NCBI RefSeq assembly: GCF_007301515.1
Contig: NZ_CP041666.1
Location: 1,364,001 to 1,428,000 of the forward strand
Direction of reading: 5' to 3'
DNA: 64,000 nt
DNA from: Radiobacillus deserti
GTDB lineage: Bacteria > Bacillota > Bacilli > Bacillales > Amphibacillaceae
Shown: positions 60,037 through 64,000 of the stretch, one piece after another
Numbering within the stretch: the first letter of the stretch is position 1
Layout: every line of letters begins with the position of its first letter
Notes under the pieces: model-generated
What the model saw: the letters and a program-made list of their open reading frames with translations, nothing else
What the model was told of the DNA's origin: nothing
The model's database searches: none
Position numbers and translations under genes: made by a program

Positions 60037-60279
60037 ATGGCTAAAATAGGAGTAGAACAATCTCTTTCCAATGTAAAAGCAGCACTAGAAGAAAGAGGAC
60101 ACCAAGTTATGGAGCTTCAGCAAGCAGATGATGCGAAACAATGTGATTGCTGCTGTGTAACAGGACAAGATAAAAACGTAATGGGGATGGCAGCGACAGA
60201 TATTTCAGCACCTGTTATTAACTGTGATGGAATGAGTGCTGAGGAAGTTTGTCAGCATGTAGAACAAAACCTACGATAA
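60037..60279 (+). CDS. ykuS: YkuS family (UPF0180) protein
   Basis: This 80-residue protein, KIGVEQSLSNVKAALEERGH then DCCCVTGQDKNVMGMAATDI, is typical of UPF0180/YkuS and unusual for its CDCCC run. The function is unknown. TTAGAGGAGG precedes the ATG. It sits directly after dapL, as in B. subtilis. Confidence 0.87.
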   Translation: MAKIGVEQSLSNVKAALEERGHQVMELQQADDAKQCDCCCVTGQDKNVMGMAATDISAPVINCDGMSAEEVCQHVEQNLR

Positions 60280-60289
60280 ATATTGGAAA

Positions 60290-60315
60290 AACCCTCTCAT
60301 GAAAAAGAGAGGGTT
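60290..60315. terminator. Bidirectional terminator, ykuS / ykuT
   Basis: AAAACCCTCTC / GAGAGGGTTTT stem. Confidence 0.88.
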
Positions 60316-60321
60316 TTCGTA

Positions 60322-61152
60322 TTATTTGGACTCTTTTGTCACGTTGACTTGATGTGGATAAGGAATTTCGATACCTTCTTGATCAAAGGCTTCTTTAATT
60401 TTCTTTCTTAAGTCCCGTTCTGCGGCCCATTGCATCATATTTTCAGTTTGACCAATCACACGTAATACGACATCAGATGAACCGAATGCTTGTACACCGA
60501 GTGGATCTGGACCGTCTTTGAAACGGGTATCATTTTCTTTGAAATCATCACATACTTTTTGTAACACTTCTAAGGCGTGGTCAATGTTATCGCCATAACT
60601 AATACCGATATCCACAAGCGCTCTCATTGTACCACGGGAATGGTTGCTTACCCCACTAATATCCCGGTTAGGAATAAAGTGCAATGTGCCATCAAATCCT
60701 CTTACTTTTGTTGTACGAAGTCCGATTTCCTCCACAATACCGTTGAATCCAGCGACCGTTACATATTCATCTACTTCAATTTGTTTTTCTAACAGTAGGA
60801 AAAAACCTGTAACAATATCACTCACGAGACCTTGTGCACCAAACCCAATAGCTAATCCTAGTATTCCTGCGCCGGCTAGTAATGGACCAATAGGAATGTT
60901 GAAAATTCCAAAGAGCATGGCGACAAATAGAAAAATGATCGTATAGGAATAAATATTCAACAATAATTTTTCTAGAGTTTTAATTCTACCTTCTGTAATA
61001 TTGTCCTTCCGTTTCACATTCCGAATGGATTTCGAAATAATCTTTTTTCCAATTGGAGCTACGATTAAGTATGCAATGATAAGTAATAATACCTTAAGTC
61101 CTGCTGTCAAGATGGAACCTAGTGATTCTTGAATAGTGTCTAGTATGTCCAT
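60322..61152 (-). CDS. ykuT: MscS-family mechanosensitive channel YkuT
   Basis: This 276-residue protein has a short membrane domain and the MscS pore/beta segment GPLLAGAGILGLAIGFGAQG, LVSDIVTGFFLLLEKQIEVD and EYVTVAGFNGIVEEIGLRTT. It opens on hypo-osmotic shock. ATG 61152 with AAGGAG upstream is preferred over the longer frame. Synteny with ykuS supports the name. Confidence 0.9.
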   Translation of the reverse strand: MDILDTIQESLGSILTAGLKVLLLIIAYLIVAPIGKKIISKSIRNVKRKDNITEGRIKTLEKLLLNIYSYTIIFLFVAMLFGIFNIPIGPLLAGAGILGLAIGFGAQGLVSDIVTGFFLLLEKQIEVDEYVTVAGFNGIVEEIGLRTTKVRGFDGTLHFIPNRDISGVSNHSRGTMRALVDIGISYGDNIDHALEVLQKVCDDFKENDTRFKDGPDPLGVQAFGSSDVVLRVIGQTENMMQWAAERDLRKKIKEAFDQEGIEIPYPHQVNVTKESK

Positions 61153-61399
61153 TATTAATCTCCTTTGCATCTATATGGTCTAGCTTAAGGGAACCAACGT
61201 GGAGAAGCAAATAATTCAATCGATTTTTTGTAGAAATAGGAAATCAGTCATAATCTTTTTATTTTGAAATACAGTATAACTTTGTAGAATAATTCCCATT
61301 TGAAAAAAATTCAAAATTTTGAAGCAAAAGGGTAGTAATTTATTTCGTAACCCGATATATTTATAGGTACGAAAAAAATTCATCATAAGGAGGGGTACA

Positions 61400-63154
61400 A
61401 TGGAAGTATTTAAAAAGCTTCAGCAATATTTCTGGCCATTTAAGAAGTATTTCTTCGCATCCTTGTTTTTTGTATTACTCGTAACAGGAATTACCGTGCT
61501 TTACCCAATCTTACTTCAGGTCACCATTGATGAAGTTGTGACAAAAGAACGCTATCCATTAATCCCAATGCTTGCAGTTGGTTTTATTTTAATAATGGTC
61601 GTCAAAGGAGTAGCAAACTTTTTTCAAATGTACTTAGGAGACCTCTTTGGTGTCAAATCTGTTTATACATTACGAAATGGACTTTACCAAAAACTGCAAA
61701 GGTTATCGTTTACTTACTATGACAATGCACGAACAGGAGATTTGATGTCCCGATTGACGATGGATGTGGAAGGGTTTAAGTTTTTCTTAGCAGCAGGATT
61801 CAAAGAATTACTTCGAGTAGTGTTGCTCATTTTCATAAGCTTAAGTGTCATGTTTTATTATTCGGTGCCATTAGCACTAGTGACAATGGCAGCTATGCCA
61901 TTTTTAGCTATTGTTGTGTACCGCTTTGATAAGCGAGTGCACCCATCATTTCGTCGTGTGAGAAAATCACTCGGTCGCCTTAACACGCGAATACAAGAAA
62001 ACGTTAGTGGGATGAACACGGTAAAATCACTCTCAAAAGAAGATTTTGAAATTGACCGGTTTACTTCCAACAACGTCGATTACAAAGATGTGAACATCAA
62101 AACCGCGAAGATTTGGTCGAAGTACTTCCCGCTCATGGAATTTATCGGAAATGTATGTATGGTTGCGTTATTGGCATATGGTGGTCATCTAGTTGTGAGT
62201 GGTTCCCTCCAGCTAGGGGAATTAGTTGCTTTCTTTAGTTTGGTCACCTATATTTTAGGACCTCTTATGAATCTAGGATTCATTGTAAACATGTTCTCGC
62301 AAGCAAAGGCTTCGGGTGAGAGATTATTAGAAATACTAGAAGCGGAAGAGGATATTAAAGATTACAAGTCAGCCAAGGATACTGAGAAAATAGAAGGGCA
62401 TGTGTCCTTCCGCGATGTCACGCTTACTTATACGGAAGACGATGATTCTGCATTGAAACATATTTCTTTTCATGCCGAACCTGGGAAAGTAATAGGATTA
62501 ATTGGTGGAACAGGATCTGGTAAAACAAGTATTACTCAATTAATTACTCGTTTTTATGAGCCTGAAAATGGAGAAATATTAATTGATCACAGACCAGTAA
62601 CGGAGTATAGCTTAAAAAGTTTGAGAAGAAATATAGGATTCGTATTACAAGAATCGTTCTTGTTCTCGACTACAATTAAAGAAAATATTGCATACGGAAA
62701 CCCAGAGGCATCAATGGATGAGATCATCGATGCAGCTAAAAGAGCACAGGCGCATGAATTTATCATGGAGATGCCAAAAGGATATGATACCATGCTTGGG
62801 GAACGAGGAATGGGACTTTCTGGAGGGCAAAAACAACGAATTGCGATTGCTAGAGCGATTTTAATAAACCCTAGCATTCTCGTATTAGATGATGCAACAT
62901 CTGCTGTGGATATGGAAACGGAATTCAAAATACAGAAGGCATTAAAAGAAGTGATGAAGGACCGAACCACTTTTATCATTGCACATCGAATCTCATCCTT
63001 AAAACATGCAGATGAAATTATCGTGTTAGAGGATGGAGAAATCGTTGAGCGTGGAATACATGATCAGCTTGTGACTAATGGTGGACCATATGAAAGAATA
63101 TACAACATTCAATATCAAGATAAGCAAGCCATTATGAATGCAACAGCACATTAA
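61400..63154 (+). CDS. yknU: ABC transporter, fused membrane-ATPase half (YknU-like)
   Basis: This 584-residue half-exporter has a six-span type IV transmembrane domain (about residues 15-300) and an ATPase domain with GLIGGTGSGKTS, Q-loop GFVLQESFLFS, signature LSGGQKQR and ILVLDDATSAVD. In the Walker B text, Asp replaces the usual catalytic Glu (LDD), marking a degenerate site. This is typical of heterodimeric exporters, where the partner carries the canonical residue. GGAGGGG precedes the ATG. The partner begins 12 bp downstream. Confidence 0.86.
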   Translation: MEVFKKLQQYFWPFKKYFFASLFFVLLVTGITVLYPILLQVTIDEVVTKERYPLIPMLAVGFILIMVVKGVANFFQMYLGDLFGVKSVYTLRNGLYQKLQRLSFTYYDNARTGDLMSRLTMDVEGFKFFLAAGFKELLRVVLLIFISLSVMFYYSVPLALVTMAAMPFLAIVVYRFDKRVHPSFRRVRKSLGRLNTRIQENVSGMNTVKSLSKEDFEIDRFTSNNVDYKDVNIKTAKIWSKYFPLMEFIGNVCMVALLAYGGHLVVSGSLQLGELVAFFSLVTYILGPLMNLGFIVNMFSQAKASGERLLEILEAEEDIKDYKSAKDTEKIEGHVSFRDVTLTYTEDDDSALKHISFHAEPGKVIGLIGGTGSGKTSITQLITRFYEPENGEILIDHRPVTEYSLKSLRRNIGFVLQESFLFSTTIKENIAYGNPEASMDEIIDAAKRAQAHEFIMEMPKGYDTMLGERGMGLSGGQKQRIAIARAILINPSILVLDDATSAVDMETEFKIQKALKEVMKDRTTFIIAHRISSLKHADEIIVLEDGEIVERGIHDQLVTNGGPYERIYNIQYQDKQAIMNATAH

Positions 63155-63165
63155 GGGGGGATACC

Positions 63166-64000
63166 ATGGCAGAGACACAGTCACAACCTAAAGGAAAAAG
63201 CCATCTTAAACGGTTTTATTACCCATTAGACCAATCCGTGGAGAAGCCGTTTAACTGGGGGCAGATGTTAAGGCTCCTTACATTTATTAAACCTTATGCG
63301 AAGACATTGCTCCCAGGTGCGGTTATCGCGATGTTTGTTTCTACATTAATTCGCTTAATTGTCCCAATCATTATTGGGAAAATTGCAATAGATAAGGCAA
63401 TTGCCAACAAGGATACAGATCTACTCGTATCCCTAGTTATCTTGATTGCAGGTTTATATTTACTAAGTTATTTAGGCAATACGTTTCGAATTAAATGGGT
63501 AAATATCTTAGGTCAAAACGTTATTTATGATTTACGGAAAAAACTTTTCTCGCATGTTCAGCGTTTGTCTCATAACTTTTTTGACAAACGTTCTGCTGGA
63601 TCTATTCTCGTTCGAATTTTAAATGATGTTAATTCCTTGCAGGAGCTATTTACGAATGGGATTATAAATTTATTAATGGATACGGTCATGCTAATAGGGA
63701 TCGTCGCTATCTTAGTGGCATTAAGTCCACCACTTGCACTAGCGGTAATGATTATACTGCCGATCATGTTTTATATCTCCACAAAATTGAGAAGAGATAT
63801 TCGTCGTTCTTGGCAACAAGTACGGATTCAAAAATCTCGATTAAACTCTCATCTAAATGAAAGTATGCAAGGGATCCGTGTTACGCAGTCCTTCTCGCAG
63901 GAAAAAGAGAATACAGAGTTCTTTGATGGAGTCAATACGGATAATTTCGAAACAGAGAGAATCGCTACTAAGAAAAGTGCATACTTTGGTCCGTTTGTAG
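63166..64000 (+). CDS. yknV: ABC transporter, fused membrane-ATPase half (YknV-like), 3' end outside window
   Basis: About 278 residues are visible. After a polar head (AETQSQPKGKSHLKRFYYPL) come spans FIKPYAKTLLPGAVIAMFVS and further, with the coupling-helix region WVNILGQNVIYDLRKKLFSH and LSHNFFDKRSAGSILVRILN. The ATPase domain lies beyond the edge. AAGGGGGGAT precedes the ATG. With the preceding gene it should form a heterodimeric exporter; the substrate is not known. Confidence 0.86.
   Translation, partial: MAETQSQPKGKSHLKRFYYPLDQSVEKPFNWGQMLRLLTFIKPYAKTLLPGAVIAMFVSTLIRLIVPIIIGKIAIDKAIANKDTDLLVSLVILIAGLYLLSYLGNTFRIKWVNILGQNVIYDLRKKLFSHVQRLSHNFFDKRSAGSILVRILNDVNSLQELFTNGIINLLMDTVMLIGIVAILVALSPPLALAVMIILPIMFYISTKLRRDIRRSWQQVRIQKSRLNSHLNESMQGIRVTQSFSQEKENTEFFDGVNTDNFETERIATKKSAYFGPFV

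Noticed and set aside
1..64000. A defence island, biosynthetic cluster or prophage
   Set aside because: Apart from one IS and a holin/amidase pair, no phage structural, integrase, restriction, toxin-antitoxin or synthase genes were found.

Overview
The window comes from a low-GC, endospore-forming Firmicute of the family Bacillaceae. Gene content and order resemble the Bacillus/Oceanobacillus/Halobacillus group; the genus cannot be fixed from sequence alone. Supporting signs are a spoVAC-spoVAD-spoVAEb operon, YjcZ-type sporulation microproteins, three Spo0E-like phosphatases, and a B. subtilis-like patA / ykyB / ykuE / darB / dapH-dapL / ykuS / ykuT neighbourhood. Regulation also looks Bacillus-like, with Fur, CodY, CcpA and TnrA/GlnR-type boxes, a T-box and a TPP riboswitch. 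No tRNA, rRNA or CRISPR array was seen.

Layout. 1-5 kb: a partial metallo-hydrolase, a Fur-boxed ferredoxin-NADP reductase, an IS1182-family insertion sequence, a decayed secreted nuclease and an orphan ECF sigma factor. 5-12.4 kb: a DinG-like helicase, a Spo0E-like phosphatase, 6-phosphogluconolactonase, a cluster of four YjcZ-like microproteins, an alpha/beta hydrolase, a decayed SnoaL-like gene and the RNA helicase YfmL. 12.4-16.8 kb: an AapJQMP-type amino-acid ABC transporter on the minus strand. 17.6-28.7 kb: the complete branched-chain amino-acid pathway, ilvE-ilvD-[T-box]-ilvB-ilvH-ilvC-leuA-leuB-leuC-leuD, on the minus strand, with a multi-regulator control region upstream of ilvE.

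29-42 kb: a DUF6884 protein, manganese catalase, a KtrD-like potassium transporter, a holin/amidase pair whose frames suggest a -1 shift, an M3 peptidase, TPP riboswitch-thiT, a four-unit tandem array of about 124 bp, a zinc-ribbon microprotein overlapping a DUF1028 gene, and a permease flanked by two copies of a structured ~245-bp repeat. A frameshifted methyltransferase and a YogA-like dehydrogenase follow. 42-47 kb: the spoVA operon with a YhcN/YlaJ lipoprotein, a nitroreductase and small envelope proteins. 47-52 kb: YwpF, a PAS-GGDEF-EAL protein, DoxX, a 25-residue microprotein, a PilZ protein and tandem Spo0E-like genes. 52-64 kb: patA, ykyB, a Sco protein, ykuE, yplQ, darB, dapH-dapL, ykuS, ykuT and a YknUV-type ABC exporter that runs off the end.

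How the parts connect. Nitrogen and carbon status meet at the ilv-leu unit, and the Aap-like importer takes up amino acids. PatA, DapH and DapL supply three steps of the acetylated lysine/diaminopimelate route, which feeds peptidoglycan. DarB and KtrD both touch c-di-AMP/potassium physiology in relatives. The EAL and PilZ proteins are a local c-di-GMP pair. Several genes are broken or have split frames, and four of these splits sit exactly at A7/T7 homopolymers.
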